Notes: generated by a model from the letters alone, not told the origin. DNA of 64,000 bases from Burkholderiales bacterium (GCA_024235795.1 JACKLR010000002.1:1-64000), one strand, 5' to 3'; shown: positions 26,130-35,777, counted from the first letter of the stretch. A program made the numbers and translations.

Positions 26130-27318
26130 AACAATGCGCGTAATGCTCCTGGACGATGATAGGTTTATGCTTGATTTTGTCAGTGAGTTGCTTAAAGAAC
26201 TGGGCGTTGATGAAGTTCTGAGGGTACAAGATGGAAAGACGGGACTTGAAGTACTGTCAGAACAGGTAAAAGAAATTGATCTGCTGATTTGTGATATTGA
26301 AATGCCTAAAATGGATGGCATTGAGTTTTTACGGCATATCGCAAATCGCAAATATTGCGGAAACATTGTTCTGTTTTCAGGCATTGATGCAGATTTACTT
26401 AAAGCGGCCGAACGATTTGCGAAAGTAAGTGGTTTGCAGGTTCTTGGAACCTTGCCAAAGCCGGTTACATTAGGCGCTCTGGCCGCTGTTATGGAAAAAT
26501 TGGCTCAAGGTGTAACTGTAACTCACCATAATGGAACACAGTCCAGTAAACTCCGCATCGATGTCAATGATATACGTAATGCACTGTTAAATGATGAATT
26601 TAGTGTGTTTTATCAGCCCAAAGTCGTTGTTTCAGATTTCCGTACAAATGGCTTTGAAAGTCTTGCCAGGTGGCGACACGCACAAATTGGTTTTATTCCA
26701 CCAGATGAATTCATTCCAGTCATCGAACAAACAGAAGGTTTGATGGATGAGTTTACATTGATAATCTTAAGAAAATCGGTGCATCAATTAGCATTGTGGC
26801 TCGATCAGGGGCTGGATTTGAAAGCGTCGGTAAATATTTCAATGGAAAATCTGAATCGGCATGACTTGCCCGAAATTTTTGAAGAGGTTGTGCGTACTGC
26901 GCGTGTGCCTAGGAATAGGGTAGTTTTGGAAATAACAGAAGGGAAGCTGGGAAAGGATTTTGCATTATGTTTGGATATTCTGACACGCTTGAGAATAAAA
27001 GGTTTTGGTTTGTCAATAGATGATTTTGGCACCGGCTATGCCACTATGGAAACGCTGAATAATTTGCCATTCACTGAGCTTAAAATAGACAGGGTGTTTG
27101 TTAATGCAGCTGTAAGTGATCCCTCATCACGTGCAATTGTGGAATCAAGCATTAATCTGGGAAAAGAATTTGGATTAAACATTGTCGCTGAAGGCGTAGA
27201 AAACCAAACAGAATGGGACCTTGTGGCAGGACTTGGATGTACAGAAGTTCAGGGTTATTTTATTTCAAAACCACTTCCACATGAAGAATTTAGCCAGTTA
27301 AACGGCTTGAGCGCCTGA
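26116..27318 (+). CDS. Response regulator with receiver and EAL domains
   Basis: The 400-residue protein has an N-terminal receiver domain (about 8-125) with acidic DDD at 13-15, phosphoacceptor D60 and K115. An EAL domain follows (about 150-395). The EAL motif reads ESL (181-183), and N240, E272, D302, D303, K323, E359 and E362 occupy catalytic or metal-binding positions. It is therefore likely an active cyclic di-GMP phosphodiesterase gated by phosphorylation. The overlap with the Hpt gene suggests coupled expression. The sequence has no GGDEF domain. Confidence 0.9.
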   Translation: MSLSKTMRVMLLDDDRFMLDFVSELLKELGVDEVLRVQDGKTGLEVLSEQVKEIDLLICDIEMPKMDGIEFLRHIANRKYCGNIVLFSGIDADLLKAAERFAKVSGLQVLGTLPKPVTLGALAAVMEKLAQGVTVTHHNGTQSSKLRIDVNDIRNALLNDEFSVFYQPKVVVSDFRTNGFESLARWRHAQIGFIPPDEFIPVIEQTEGLMDEFTLIILRKSVHQLALWLDQGLDLKASVNISMENLNRHDLPEIFEEVVRTARVPRNRVVLEITEGKLGKDFALCLDILTRLRIKGFGLSIDDFGTGYATMETLNNLPFTELKIDRVFVNAAVSDPSSRAIVESSINLGKEFGLNIVAEGVENQTEWDLVAGLGCTEVQGYFISKPLPHEEFSQLNGLSA

Positions 27319-27599
27319 CTTTTTATCATACTTTCAGTTAAGTGCGGTTTTCTAATTCTCCTAAATCTGATGAGTCGATTATCAGTGTTAATACTCTATA
27401 ATTATAATATTTGGTTTATGTTATTTGAGCATCTGTTTCTTGAGCATCTGTTTCCGTTTCGCTGCCTGGTTTATGTCTGTTTTTCAGATCCATTGTGATG
27501 CTGACGTGGCATGAATCTATTTTTGAAAAATAACATATTAATAAAAAAACCTATTACCCACTAATCATTTAATCTTCGAATTTTAATTATTATTACGCT
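27319..27599. other. Intergenic region with tandem 15-base repeat
   Basis: No gene is visible. Two exact copies of TTGAGCATCTGTTTC lie back to back at 27425-27454. The AT-rich end leads to the start of the large flavin oxidoreductase gene. Confidence 0.55.
27425..27454. repeat. Tandem 15-base duplication
   Basis: TTGAGCATCTGTTTC occurs at 27425-27439 and again at 27440-27454 without a mismatch. It may be a replication-slippage duplication; a regulatory role is unknown. Confidence 0.75.
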
Positions 27600-30500
27600 A
27601 TGACAACTTTGGATTCGACATCCCGCAATCAGGCAACTGATTCTTCGCCAAACTATCATTTTAATATCACAACACCGGATTTATACAAACGGGACGGACT
27701 AGTCAAAATCGATCAGGCATTTTTGGATTTTCTTCGGGAAGGTGACCATGCAGTGTGCGAAAAACTATGCGCTGCCCGTGCTCAGTCGGAGTTGTTGCAG
27801 CCAAAGGATGAATCGGCGTTGTTAATTGAAATTGCACCATGGCTGGAGGATTTTGTAGCAAGATTGTTTGGAATTGAATCAGAAGTTAACGCGTTAGCGG
27901 CAAAACATCATGAACTGGCGCCGCTGTATTTTTGTAAACGGCAATTCGTTCAGCGGCGTGCAAAGGGAAAAATCAGCGCTGATGAACTCGCGGGGATCGA
28001 TGGAATTGCGCTGGAAAATTCACTGGTTGCAGAATTTGGCGAACCGTTCTCGGAACTGGTTTTTGCCACCAGAGTATCGCAGTGGATGGAAGACGAAGCG
28101 AGTCATGAAGAACGCCTGAAAATGGCGTTACAATACGCTGCATGGGCGTTAAGAACGCCGGAAGGTCAAGCGCATACGCAAGACGGCATTTTATTCAAAT
28201 CGCCGGCCAAGCTGGATTTTCAGCACCTGATATCCCTGGATACCGACGAGTCGAACGGTTTTCCGCACCATCGGCTCGGTCATGTGCGGCAACGAAAAGG
28301 ATTTGCCTTGACCGATGAAGGCACAGACCTTGTCGGTGCGCTCGATGAGGCGAATTATTGTATCTGGTGCCATGAACAGGGCAAGGACTCGTGCTCCAAA
28401 GGATTGAAGGAAAAAGCCAAATCGCCGGAAGAAATACCTGTATTCAAAAAAAGTGAACTCGGTGCGTTACTTGCCGGGTGTCCATTGGAAGAACGTATTT
28501 CAGAATTTCATAAACTCAAAACACAGGGAATTGCCATTGGCAGTCTGGCCATGATTGTGCTGGATAATCCTATGTGCGCAGGTACGGGGCATCGTATTTG
28601 CAACGATTGTATGAAATCCTGTATTTACCAGAAACAGCAACCTGTGGACATTCCTCAGGCCGAGACCCGCACGTTGAAGGACGTGCTGGCGCTGCCATGG
28701 GGTTATGAAATTTATAGCTTGCTGACGCGCTGGAATCCGTTGAACCTAAAGCGGCCTGTACCTAAAGCACCGACGGGTAAAAAAGTACTGGTTGTGGGGA
28801 TGGGGCCGGCGGGTTATACATTGGCGCACCACCTGATGAATGAAGGGCATGCTGTTGTGGGTGTTGACGGGCTTAAAATCGAACCTTTGTCGGAGCATGT
28901 TTCCGGTGTCAATATGCGCGGAGCGCGCGTACCGTTTCTGCCGATACGGCATGCCAGCGCGCTGGAAGAAAATCTGGATGAACGTATGCCAAGCGGTTTT
29001 GGCGGCGTGGCAGAATATGGTATTACAGTTCGCTGGAATAAAAATTTCCTCAAGCTGATCCGTCTGTTGCTCGAACGCAGAGATCAGTTTGCATTGTTTG
29101 GCGGTGTACGTTTTGGCGGTACTTTGACAACCGATGATGCGTTTGCGATGGGCTTTGATCATGTTGCTTTAGCGGCAGGCGCAGGTAAACCAACGGTGTT
29201 GAATATGCCTAATGGATTGGCGCGGGGAGTGCGTGCCGCTTCAGATTTTCTGATGGCCTTACAATTAAGCGGCGCCGCTCAGTACGATTCTATCGCAAAT
29301 ATGCAGCTGCGCTTGCCTGTGATTGTGATCGGTGGCGGGTTGACTGCAATTGATACCGCAACAGAGGCGTTGGCGTATTACCCCATACAAGTTGAGAAAT
29401 TCCTGCAGCGTTTTGAAATCCTGGCTGCTGTGCAGGGGGAAGAAAAATTACGCGCAATCTGGGACGCCGAGGAAACTGAAATAGCCAATGAATTCCTGAA
29501 ACATGCGCGCGCCATTCGTGCAGAACGTGAAGCAGCCGAGCAGGAAGGGCGGGAAGCCAATATTTTGGCGCTATTGCAGTCTTGGGGCGGTGCCACCATT
29601 GCTTACCGGAAACGCCTGGTTGACAGCCCGTCTTACACGTTGAACCATGAAGAAGTTGAGAAGGCATTGGAAGAAGGGATCTGGTTTGCTGAGGGATTAA
29701 CACCGACACGGGTCAATGTAAATCAATGGGAACATGTGCAATCCGTTCAGTTTTCGGTACAACAGCGTGATGAAGAAGGGCAATGGCAAAAAACGGGTGA
29801 AGTGGAATTGCCTGCCTGTGCGTTATTGGTTGCTGCGGGCACACAACCCAATACTGTGCTGGCCAGGGAAGATGCGGAAATCTATAAGCTGGACGGGCGC
29901 TATTTTGCTTCGTGTGATGAGATGGGAAATGCAGCGTCACCAGAATACGGTAATCCGAAGTCTGGCGCATCTGTTTTATTGGGACGTTACAGGAATGTTC
30001 AGGACGGGCGGTTTATCAGCTTTTTTGGTGATTTGCACCCTTCGTATTCGGGGAATGTCGTCAAGGCCATGTCCAGTGCAAAGCAGGGTTATCCTGTTGT
30101 AAATCGCGTGCTTGAACAAATTGCGCCAGTTTCAAACAAAACAGCTGAACAGTTTTTTGCTGACCTCAATCAGCAATTAAGGTCTACAGTCCATAAGGTT
30201 GAGAGACTGACATCGAATATTATTGAAGTAGTGGTGCATGCGCCCTTGGCTGCGGAACGCTTTCAGCCTGGTCAGTTTTATCGATTCCAGAATTACGCCA
30301 CATTGGCGGCCGTTTCAGGCGATACGCGTTTGGCGATGGAAGGCATTGCCTTAACAGGCGCCTCAGTCGATGTTTCGCGCGGTCTGGTATCATTGATTGC
30401 ACTAGAAATGGGTGGGTCTGCCGATTTGTGCGCGACTTTGAAACCGGGTGACCCGGTTATCTTAATGGGGCCGACAGGAACACCGACAGAAATTGAACCG

Positions 30501-31136
30501 GGTGAAACCGTCACCCTTGTCGGTGGAGGATTGGGTAACGCCGTATTGTTTTCCATTGGCGCTGCGGCACGCGCGGCAGGCTCCAGAGTGCTGTATTTTG
30601 CAGGCTATAAAAAGCTTGAAGATCGCTATAAAGTCGCTGAAATCGAAGCGGCCGCAGATACGGTTGTCTGGTGCTGCGATGAAGCACCGGGGTTTGAAGC
30701 GACACGGCCGGGTGATAAACAGTTTGTCGGTAATATTGTGGAAGCGATGGTGGCGTATGGCAACGGTCAATTGGGTGAACAGCCTGTTCCGTTACCGGAA
30801 GTTGACCGGATTATCGCTATTGGTTCGGATCGCATGATGGCTGCTGTGGGGGCGGCACGACACAACCAGCTGAAACCATACTTGAAAGCTGAACATTTTG
30901 CGATCGGTTCTATTAATTCTCCGATGCAATGCATGATGAAAGAAATCTGTGCGCAATGCCTGCAGCCACATCGAGATCCCGATACAGGCGAGATAACGTA
31001 TGTTTTTTCCTGTTTTAATCAGGATCAGCCACTCGATCAGGTTGATTTTGCAGGGCTGGCTTCTCGCTTGCGGCAAAACAGCGTGCAGGAAAAATTAACC
31101 AGTCGTTGGATTGAGCACTGCCTTGAAAAGGGATAG
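27600..31136 (+). CDS. 1178-residue FAD/NAD(P) Fe-S oxidoreductase resembling an NfnB-NfnA fusion
   Basis: A large multi-domain protein. Residues 1-230 are an N-terminal region of unknown type. Two clusters of cysteines follow near 254-265 (CIWCHEQGKDSC) and 326-341 (CAGTGHRICNDCMKSC). A pyridine nucleotide-disulfide oxidoreductase core starts near 395 (VVGMGPAGYTLA) with a second Rossmann glycine motif near 572 (IGGGLTAIDTA). The C-terminal 300 residues resemble PyrK/NfnA: FAD-binding (PGQFYRFQ near 885), an NAD-binding glycine run near 970 and cysteines CMMKEICAQC near 1108, a possible [2Fe-2S] site. This order mirrors the NfnB and NfnA subunits. Reaction and partners are unproven; electron bifurcation is only a hypothesis. 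Confidence 0.85.
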   Translation: MTTLDSTSRNQATDSSPNYHFNITTPDLYKRDGLVKIDQAFLDFLREGDHAVCEKLCAARAQSELLQPKDESALLIEIAPWLEDFVARLFGIESEVNALAAKHHELAPLYFCKRQFVQRRAKGKISADELAGIDGIALENSLVAEFGEPFSELVFATRVSQWMEDEASHEERLKMALQYAAWALRTPEGQAHTQDGILFKSPAKLDFQHLISLDTDESNGFPHHRLGHVRQRKGFALTDEGTDLVGALDEANYCIWCHEQGKDSCSKGLKEKAKSPEEIPVFKKSELGALLAGCPLEERISEFHKLKTQGIAIGSLAMIVLDNPMCAGTGHRICNDCMKSCIYQKQQPVDIPQAETRTLKDVLALPWGYEIYSLLTRWNPLNLKRPVPKAPTGKKVLVVGMGPAGYTLAHHLMNEGHAVVGVDGLKIEPLSEHVSGVNMRGARVPFLPIRHASALEENLDERMPSGFGGVAEYGITVRWNKNFLKLIRLLLERRDQFALFGGVRFGGTLTTDDAFAMGFDHVALAAGAGKPTVLNMPNGLARGVRAASDFLMALQLSGAAQYDSIANMQLRLPVIVIGGGLTAIDTATEALAYYPIQVEKFLQRFEILAAVQGEEKLRAIWDAEETEIANEFLKHARAIRAEREAAEQEGREANILALLQSWGGATIAYRKRLVDSPSYTLNHEEVEKALEEGIWFAEGLTPTRVNVNQWEHVQSVQFSVQQRDEEGQWQKTGEVELPACALLVAAGTQPNTVLAREDAEIYKLDGRYFASCDEMGNAASPEYGNPKSGASVLLGRYRNVQDGRFISFFGDLHPSYSGNVVKAMSSAKQGYPVVNRVLEQIAPVSNKTAEQFFADLNQQLRSTVHKVERLTSNIIEVVVHAPLAAERFQPGQFYRFQNYATLAAVSGDTRLAMEGIALTGASVDVSRGLVSLIALEMGGSADLCATLKPGDPVILMGPTGTPTEIEPGETVTLVGGGLGNAVLFSIGAAARAAGSRVLYFAGYKKLEDRYKVAEIEAAADTVVWCCDEAPGFEATRPGDKQFVGNIVEAMVAYGNGQLGEQPVPLPEVDRIIAIGSDRMMAAVGAARHNQLKPYLKAEHFAIGSINSPMQCMMKEICAQCLQPHRDPDTGEITYVFSCFNQDQPLDQVDFAGLASRLRQNSVQEKLTSRWIEHCLEKG

Positions 31137-31220
31137 CCAAATACCTGAACTAAAGTAGAATTAAAGAAACCTGGCTATCCCCCGGCTATACTGAGGGATA
31201 GTGATTCTATGTCGTTTTTG

Positions 31221-31778
31221 CTACAGCGGTTTTTTTATTCTTTTTTCAGCATTTTCATTTTTCGACAGCAGCGTATTTTCAACTGTACTGTCGACAATGG
31301 CACCTACCTTTTCCAAGGCTTTCCGCCCCAAGAGCATCGGTGTTGAAAAATGAGACCGATCAATCAGGTTGACCATTATTTTATGTGGTTTACCATCAAA
31401 GTAAATTTGCATCCTCACGACGGGACGGGAGTGGTTTTGTTTAGTTTTGGTGATTTCGGTTGCGCGTTTTTTTATCCTTGTATGCTTAACAATCGGTAAA
31501 TCATAGCGCAGCGCCTGCTTTATCTCGGGGTGAGAAACATTGAATTTCACATATTCTTCGCCTTCTTTTTCATATAACTGGATATCTGTTGCGGATATTG
31601 ATGCTGTTTCTGCACCTGTGTCCAACTTTGCCGTGAGTGTGGCTTTGTTTGGCGCCAGTGTGACAGGTTCAAGATAGCCGTAAACAGATTTATTAGCCAT
31701 AGCTGCTGTTGAAATCAATAAAAGAAAAGTCAAGATAAAGATACTAAAAAAGTTTTGGTGTTTTTTTTGCGATGTCAT
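31221..31778 (-). CDS. Retropepsin-like protease of the putative ATP-dependent zinc protease family
   Basis: This 185-residue protein starts with a signal-like hydrophobic stretch that ends in STAAMA, so it is probably exported. The core has the aspartic-protease-type motif LDTGAETASI near residue 52 and a C-terminal LLGRKALEK segment, as in the DUF785 / RimK-associated zinc protease family. The catalytic Asp suggests a retropepsin fold despite the family name. Its C-terminus is basic. The 84 bases before the convergent oxidoreductase gene hold three copies of a CTATCCC motif. Confidence 0.8.
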   Translation of the reverse strand: MTSQKKHQNFFSIFILTFLLLISTAAMANKSVYGYLEPVTLAPNKATLTAKLDTGAETASISATDIQLYEKEGEEYVKFNVSHPEIKQALRYDLPIVKHTRIKKRATEITKTKQNHSRPVVRMQIYFDGKPHKIMVNLIDRSHFSTPMLLGRKALEKVGAIVDSTVENTLLSKNENAEKRIKKPL

Positions 31779-31891
31779 AACAATTTTAGGTAAAAATAAG
31801 TTGTTATTTGTGCTTAAACATGTACTGAATTTAAGTATAAATTTAGGTTAGTTTTATGTTGGGTTTGATTGTAGCCTATTCACATTGTTCT

Positions 31892-32542
31892 CTAAGGAAT
31901 AGGAATAAGCGGTTTTCGAATTCTGTTATTAAAATACAGGAAGATTAATGCACTGGCAATGGCAGCAAAAAAACACCATACAGATACAAATGTCTTGGTG
32001 TAAATGAGAAGTGCCACAAAAAAACCAATCATGATGACAAAACCTGCCAAGTGCAAATTTTTAAAACCTGAGAGAAGAAAGGGTAAGCAGGTTGATACCA
32101 GATAAAAAATGATAACCACCGGATAGATGTGAACATCGTGCTCATAGTAAATACTGTTATTAATGATTTCGGCCGTGACAGGCTGGCGGGCTATACCGAT
32201 AACAGTGTAAAGTGCCAGCAAAAGGCCTGAAAGCCCAATGAATGCAATTATTTTTTTACGCGTGTTGTCTGTCTCAGCAAAATAAATTGCAAAAGGAACA
32301 TAGAGAGGCCATATGACGCCAACAAATACGCCGTAGCTATTACTTAACCAGAATTGAGCCTGAAGATTATCACTGTCCAAAGAAATCCACAGCAGCCCTT
32401 CCATGGTTTGCTGTGCTGCAAAAATAAGCGGTATCAGCGCTACGGGAATCTCGTTTTTGGCATGAATTCGCTTGATAATTGCTGTGCCGATGACCACAAG
32501 AGAGCCGCCAACGATAAAACTCGCTTCTGCTGAAAAACACAT
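31892..32542 (-). CDS. DUF6629-type membrane protein
   Basis: The 216-residue protein starts MCFSAEASF, the characteristic start of a small bacterial membrane family (DUF6629). It has about six or seven hydrophobic segments. The Q-T-M-E-G-L-L-W segment in the second helix is typical. Function unknown. A 258-base gap separates it from the divergent dodecin gene. Confidence 0.75.
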   Translation of the reverse strand: MCFSAEASFIVGGSLVVIGTAIIKRIHAKNEIPVALIPLIFAAQQTMEGLLWISLDSDNLQAQFWLSNSYGVFVGVIWPLYVPFAIYFAETDNTRKKIIAFIGLSGLLLALYTVIGIARQPVTAEIINNSIYYEHDVHIYPVVIIFYLVSTCLPFLLSGFKNLHLAGFVIMIGFFVALLIYTKTFVSVWCFFAAIASALIFLYFNNRIRKPLIPIP

Positions 32543-32800
32543 GGTAATTGTCTTTTAATGATTGGTTGGGTAACCGCGTGGACTTTTTCGGAACTTTGCT
32601 GTGGAGGGCTTATTCGGAATGTTGCTTTACTTAAGTATGCGTGGTTAGCCTATAAATTATCAGTATAACCGGTTTATGTGTTGACAGTAGGGAAAATGGA
32701 TGATGTTCGAATTAAAACCTAAGCCTAAACTCCTTTCCTAAGACCGGAATTTAGGTATACTCTTAACTTTAATCTAACCACTGAGACAGGGGAGTCAATC

Positions 32801-33010
32801 ATGTCAGATCATATATATAAAATCATGGAGCTTACCGGTTCGTCCACAGTCAGCATGCAAGGCGCGATAGAGAATGCGATCGCGAGAGCGTCTAAAACCG
32901 TTCGAGATATGCGCTGGTTTGAGGTTATTGAAACACGCGGACATATCGAGGAAGGCACAATCAAGCACTGGCAGGTGACTATAAAAGTAGGTTTTACATT
33001 GAGAGATTAA
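32801..33010 (+). CDS. Dodecin
   Basis: This 69-residue protein matches the dodecin family in length and sequence. The segment DMRWFEVIE (with the flavin-stacking Trp) and the HIEEGTIKHWQV segment are typical. Dodecins form dodecamers that store or buffer flavins. GGGGAG precedes ATG 32801. It lies 67 bases upstream of hemJ. Confidence 0.93.
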   Translation: MSDHIYKIMELTGSSTVSMQGAIENAIARASKTVRDMRWFEVIETRGHIEEGTIKHWQVTIKVGFTLRD

Positions 33011-33077
33011 TTCATGCTAGCTGGTTTAGGACTACGCCGGTGGTCGTTTAACAATAGGATAAAACGAACTGACGCCT

Positions 33078-33497
33078 ATGCTCTGGATTAAATCCCTGCA
33101 TATCATTTTTATGGTGACCTGGTTTGCCGGGTTGTTTTATTTGCCCCGTTTGTTTGTTTATCATGCCATGTGCGAAGATACGCCAGGCAAAGAACGATTC
33201 AAAATTATGGAGCGCAAGCTCTATTATGGCATTATGACACCGGGCGCGGTATTGACGGTTGTTTTTGGCTTCTGGTTATGGCTTGGCTATGGTTTTACAG
33301 GCGATTGGCTTTACGCCAAACTTGCGCTGGTTTTGATGTTAATTGTTTATCACTATTATTGCGGTAAATACGTAAAAGTTTTCAAGGAAGACAAAAACAA
33401 ACACGGACATGTTTTTTATCGCTGGTTTAACGAATTTCCCGTGCTGATATTGTTTGCTGTCGTGATGCTGGTTGTGATTAAGCCTTCATTGTTTTAA
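33078..33497 (+). CDS. hemJ: HemJ protoporphyrinogen oxidase
   Basis: The 139-residue membrane protein has four hydrophobic helices. Its conserved N-terminal His (H8 in KSLHIIFMVTWFAGL) and the FYLPRLFVYH segment identify the HemJ family (formerly UPF0093). It oxidises protoporphyrinogen IX in heme synthesis. It is followed by a 204-base gap before the alternate ATPase genes, so it is probably not in their operon. Confidence 0.92.
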   Translation: MLWIKSLHIIFMVTWFAGLFYLPRLFVYHAMCEDTPGKERFKIMERKLYYGIMTPGAVLTVVFGFWLWLGYGFTGDWLYAKLALVLMLIVYHYYCGKYVKVFKEDKNKHGHVFYRWFNEFPVLILFAVVMLVVIKPSLF

Positions 33498-33701
33498 TTG
33501 ACTTCAAAAATTGTTTGGTCCACTCCTTTCTCACGAACAGCATAATTGTTGATTGAGAAACTGAGCCTTAACCCTAAACTCCTAAATCAATAACGCATCC
33601 GCTTTGGATTACGTTAAGGTTTAAAATGCTGTAGCCTAAATGTGCTTGCCCGGGATTACTGAAACGTTCCGATTTCAGTTGAAACAGGGAACATCAGCGC
33701 C

Positions 33702-35102
33702 ATGAAAAACATATTGACACATGAACACATCAATTCCAACGGTGAAATAGTTGCGGTGCTGGGCAATGTGGTCGATGTCCGGTTCCAACCACCACTGCCG
33801 GCACGCAATTTTAAGTTACTGGTAGGCGAGTCCCGCCAGGTCGTGCTTGAAGTTCAGACGCATGTGGATACCGAAACAGTGCGCTGTATTGCCTTGAATT
33901 CTACAAGGGGCTTGGGTCGAGGTATGCCCGCACATAATACGGGTGCTACGCTGCAAATGCCTGTCGGAGAGGCGCTTTTAGGACGTATGCTCAATGTGTT
34001 TGGTGAGGCCATTGACGGTATTGACAAGCCCATAGAAGCACAAGCCTATTGGCCTATCCATCGACCTTTGTTGCCGCTCGCTGATCGGACAACAAGTACC
34101 GAAATTTTTGAAACGGGTATCAAGGCAATTGACTTGCTGGCGCCACTTGAGCGCGGGGGTAAGTCAGGCATGTTTGGTGGCGCAGGTGTGGGCAAAACAG
34201 TCTTGATCAATGAGCTGATTAACAATATGGCCGAGCATTACGAAGGTGTTAGCCTGTTTTGTGGAATCGGTGAACGTATGCGCGAGGCTGAGGAAATGTA
34301 CCGCGCGATGGAGGAGTCGGGCGTTCTGGAAAAAGCCATTCTGATTTATGGACAAATGAATGAGCCACCTGGAGCGCGTTTCCGTGTTGGGCATGCGGCA
34401 TTGACTGTCGCCGAATATTTCCGCGATGTCATCAAACGGGATGTTTTGTTACTGATCGATAACGTTTTTCGCTTTGTTCAGTCGGGTACTGAAGTATCGG
34501 GATTGATGGGGCGTATTCCTTCGCGCGTTGGTTATCAACCCACACTGGCAACTGAACTGGCCCAGCTGGAGGAGCGTATCTGCAGCTCACAAAGCGGCAG
34601 TATTACCTCCGTACAGGCAGTTTACGTTCCCGCTGATGATCTGACGGATCCGTCTGCAACCCATATTTTTGCTCATTTGTCCGCTTCCATCGTGTTATCC
34701 CGGAAACGTGCCAGTCAGGGGTTTTATCCTGCAATTGATCCTTTACAGACTGAGTCAAAAATGCTCACACCTACAATTGTCGGCAAACGTCATTATCGCG
34801 TCGCCCAAACTGTACGGAGCACGCTTGCCGAGTATGAAGATCTTAAAGATATTATCGCCATGCTCGGGATAGAAGAGCTTTCCCGAGAGGATCGATTAAC
34901 TGTCAGTAAGGCGCGACGCCTGGAGCGTTTCCTGACCCAGCCATTTTTCACAACTGAACAGTTTACCGGACAGGCAGGCAAACGAATTTCCCTTGAACAG
35001 ACGATTGAAGGGTGTGAACGCATATTGTCTGGCGAGTTTTCGGAAGTTGGTGAGAAGGCCTTTTATATGATTGGTTCAGTTGATGAAATAAACAGTGAAT
35101 GA
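33702..35102 (+). CDS. atpD: N-type (alternative) ATPase F1 beta subunit
   Basis: This 466-residue protein is an F1 beta subunit with Walker A GGAGVGKT near residue 159. GIGERMREAEEMY replaces the common GERTREGND near residue 190, and LIDNVFRF lies near 250. LSRKRASQGFYPAIDPLQ and the C-terminal ERFLTQPFFTTEQFTG match the N-ATPase group rather than the housekeeping ATP synthase. N-ATPases are thought to be Na+-translocating enzymes encoded by atpDCQRBEFAG. Here only this gene and atpC are present; both overlap by four bases. Alone they cannot form a pump. Confidence 0.93.
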   Translation: MKNILTHEHINSNGEIVAVLGNVVDVRFQPPLPARNFKLLVGESRQVVLEVQTHVDTETVRCIALNSTRGLGRGMPAHNTGATLQMPVGEALLGRMLNVFGEAIDGIDKPIEAQAYWPIHRPLLPLADRTTSTEIFETGIKAIDLLAPLERGGKSGMFGGAGVGKTVLINELINNMAEHYEGVSLFCGIGERMREAEEMYRAMEESGVLEKAILIYGQMNEPPGARFRVGHAALTVAEYFRDVIKRDVLLLIDNVFRFVQSGTEVSGLMGRIPSRVGYQPTLATELAQLEERICSSQSGSITSVQAVYVPADDLTDPSATHIFAHLSASIVLSRKRASQGFYPAIDPLQTESKMLTPTIVGKRHYRVAQTVRSTLAEYEDLKDIIAMLGIEELSREDRLTVSKARRLERFLTQPFFTTEQFTGQAGKRISLEQTIEGCERILSGEFSEVGEKAFYMIGSVDEINSE

Positions 35103-35533
35103 TGAACTTGGATACACCTGAGTTAACAGAGCCATTTTGTATGCAGTTACAAGTGTTGCTGCCCACCGAAATTCTGGTGGATGAAAAAGTGATAAAAGTT
35201 ATCGCCGAGGCGGAAAATGGCTCTTTTTGCTTGTTGCCGAGGCATATTGACTTTGTTGCAGCATTGAAACCCGGTATCCTCAGTTTCTTTTCAGCGGATG
35301 GGGACGAGTTTTTTGCTGCCTTGGACGAAGGTATTCTAGTTAAATGTGGGCGTGAAGTATTGGTATCCACACTGAATGGTGTGAGAGGGACCAATCTGGA
35401 TCAATTACAGACACTGATAGATGAGCGTTTTTTAGAGCTTGATGAACATGAACGCAAGGCACGTACAGCGCTCGCACGGCTAGAGGCGGGAACTTTGCGC
35501 GGTTTTAAAGAGTTGCAGGAAAAGAAACAGTAA
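35099..35533 (+). CDS. atpC: N-type ATPase F1 epsilon subunit
   Basis: The 144-residue protein has the beta-sandwich domain of F1 epsilon, including a GSFCLLPRHIDF segment in place of the usual G-x-F-x-hydrophobic-P-x-H. A short helical tail follows. It begins four bases inside atpD, as in N-ATPase operons. The expected next genes (atpQ, R, B, E, F, A, G) are absent; a TetR gene follows 244 bases later on the same strand. The pair may be a remnant or supply subunits to a complex encoded elsewhere. Confidence 0.88.
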   Translation: MMNLDTPELTEPFCMQLQVLLPTEILVDEKVIKVIAEAENGSFCLLPRHIDFVAALKPGILSFFSADGDEFFAALDEGILVKCGREVLVSTLNGVRGTNLDQLQTLIDERFLELDEHERKARTALARLEAGTLRGFKELQEKKQ

Positions 35534-35777
35534 AGAATTCTATATCGCGCAGGGGTAAGGTTGTGTTTTGAAATGCAATCAGGAAAACTGCAGTTGATCA
35601 TGTACAAAAGTGATCGGTGATTGACATAAATCATTGGCGCTCTGTTTTTAAAGTGTTATTTCTCTCGAAATCTTTTTATATTACAATCATTACCAGTTTG
35701 GCGGGGCAAACTATCGCCCTGCATAGCGCGAATCAGAAACTTTGCTTAAGAAATACAATAACAGACAAATATTGGAT

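Noticed and set aside
26116..27318. ESL instead of EAL taken as a sign of an inactive phosphodiesterase
   Set aside because: The other catalytic Glu, Asp, Lys and Asn are present, and ESL is a known active variant.
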